Source: an uncultured Lachnospiraceae bacterium
Lineage (GTDB): Bacteria > Bacillota > Clostridia > Lachnospirales > Lachnospiraceae
Direction: 5' to 3'
DNA length: 13,977 bases
NCBI GenBank assembly: GCA_934371505.1
Contig: CAKRNW010000056.1
Coordinates: 1 to 13,977 of the forward strand
Position numbers and translations under genes: made by a program. How positions within the stretch are numbered: position 1 is the stretch's first letter; each line of letters starts with the position of its first letter. The notes beneath the pieces are model-generated. The model saw only the letters and a program-made list of their open reading frames with translations. It was not told where the DNA came from and did not search any database. Positions 13,032-13,977 of this stretch are shown one piece after another.

Positions 13032-13977
13032 TTATTTTCGTATGTGTTTGTATATCTTTGCTGCAATTTCCCGATTTAACTCATTGTCTTCCGCCATCAA
13101 AATGTGAATTCCGTCAATACGATCCGGAATCTCCTCCGTATTTTCTTCCGATTTGTAATCCAGATCTACTTTAAGGGGAAGTGTTACGGAAAATACTGAT
13201 CCCTTTCCCTCTCTGCTGACAAAACCAATGGTTCCCGCTCCCACACGACTCCTGTATTCCAGTTTTCCATGGCACATACTTTCCAGACGGTTGGATACAT
13301 TGATCAGTCCCACATGCTTTTCTCCATCGTCTCTCTTTTCCTTGGGATTAAATCCTACTCCGTCATCCTTTTCCTTGTATGCCAGATTGCGGTTTTGTTC
13401 TACCATAGACACCACAAACATAAGAATCATGGCAATACAGATCGAAAGGTTAATCAAGGAAAATCCATAGTAAAAAATCTGTGCCACCATTGCCAGAACA
13501 GGAAGTGCTATATAGGACAGCATGGACACAAAAATATCTCCACTGATATTTTTTCGATATTGGATCAGTAAAGACAAATCCAAAAGCAATCCCGCCATGG
13601 GAATGATGCTGGAAAGAACATAGGCCGGATTTCTGTGATAAAAATTATCCGCATCAAAATAATAATAAAAATGAGTAAACTGGGAAAGTACCACCAGAAA
13701 AATTCCGGTCAATGCAATCAGATATACTGCTTTGATCCGAAGATTCTGACGTTTTCCCGGTTTCACTTTTTCAAATCGGTAACAGCACACATAACCGTGA
13801 AACAGAAGCAGCATGACATCACTGAGAGCAAATACGAGAAAATTGCTGATCCGTACCATCAGATAGCCGGTCTGTCCACTTACACCGCGAAACGCCCACG
13901 CCACTGCGTCGCTGCCCAGGAGTACCGCACTGGAAAGTTGCATGCACAGCATCCATTTTCGTTTCTGTCTGTCAAAA
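13032..13977 (-). pseudogene. chimeric, eroded hybrid sensor histidine kinase (5' end beyond window)
   Basis: The frame is open to the window edge (continuing upstream of the Met at 13952 as DRQKRKW), so the start lies outside. Counting from that Met, residues 1-182 form a membrane sensor with about six or seven helices. After EQNRNLAYKEK, where LytS-type kinases carry the coiled coil, the phospho-acceptor histidine and the N box, the protein jumps straight to DDGVGFNP (196-203), HVGLINVSNRLE and GKLEYRSRVGAGT, the back half of a LytS-type ATPase. This runs into a second ATPase end, REGKGSVFSVTLPL (247-260), of the type found in classical hybrid kinases. A linker and the first 25 or so residues of a receiver domain (ILMAEDNELNREIAAKI) follow before the stop. 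Without the His box and the receiver Asp it cannot relay phosphate. It is probably a pseudogene formed by recombination between related genes, though the frame has stayed open. Confidence 0.72.

Noticed and set aside
1..13977. CRISPR array, insertion sequence, phage genes or integrase
   Set aside because: No regularly spaced repeats, transposase or recombinase motifs, or terminal inverted repeats were seen on either strand.

Overview
The window looks like a chromosomal segment of an anaerobic Clostridia bacterium, most likely a Lachnospiraceae-type gut commensal. This is inferred from the gene content: hybrid cluster protein, LarE, a CbiM/PDGLE nickel or cobalt transporter, a DUF4300 lipoprotein and LytS-type sensor fragments. 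Strong AGGAGG-type ribosome sites, AT-rich intergenic DNA and a tRNA without an encoded CCA point the same way. No species can be fixed from the sequence alone. Almost everything is on the minus strand. The exceptions are an aldehyde dehydrogenase gene and a small predicted antisense RNA.

Reading the minus strand from low to high coordinate: positions 33-1275 hold two overlapping lipoprotein genes. Positions 1297-2017 are a gene-poor AT-rich stretch with a promoter, a 53-codon remnant and a compact unit that looks like a type I toxin-antitoxin pair: a 40-codon hydrophobic peptide gene ending inside the terminator stem of a convergent plus-strand RNA of about 100 nt. Positions 2007-4708 form a three-gene operon (metal exporter of the DUF2899/ArsP_2 type, Fur-family regulator, RlmI-type rRNA methyltransferase) with a clear promoter and a Fur-like inverted repeat just downstream of the predicted transcription start. 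A tRNA-Pro(CGG) with its own promoter and terminator follows at 4714-4897.

Positions 4975-8016 hold deoB, a fused CbiM-PDGLE nickel/cobalt substrate component and larE, tightly packed in one direction. They connect nucleoside salvage with nickel uptake and nickel-pincer cofactor synthesis. Upstream lies a CorA-type Mg2+ channel (8075-8983) with its own promoter. Positions 9044-11402 hold a Crp/Fnr-type regulator followed by hcp (hybrid cluster protein, nitrosative stress). Between them is a perfect 24-bp palindrome centred 41.5 bp upstream of the predicted hcp start, the classical class II position for this regulator family. The palindrome is also shaped like a terminator.

The divergent aldehyde dehydrogenase gene (11570-12949, plus) has a recognisable promoter and shares a bidirectional terminator with the convergent sensor gene at the right edge. 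That last gene runs off the window at its 5' end and is a chimera: a membrane sensor joined in frame to pieces of two kinase ATPase domains and a stub of a receiver domain, with the phospho-acceptor histidine region missing. It is best read as a decayed, recombined hybrid kinase.
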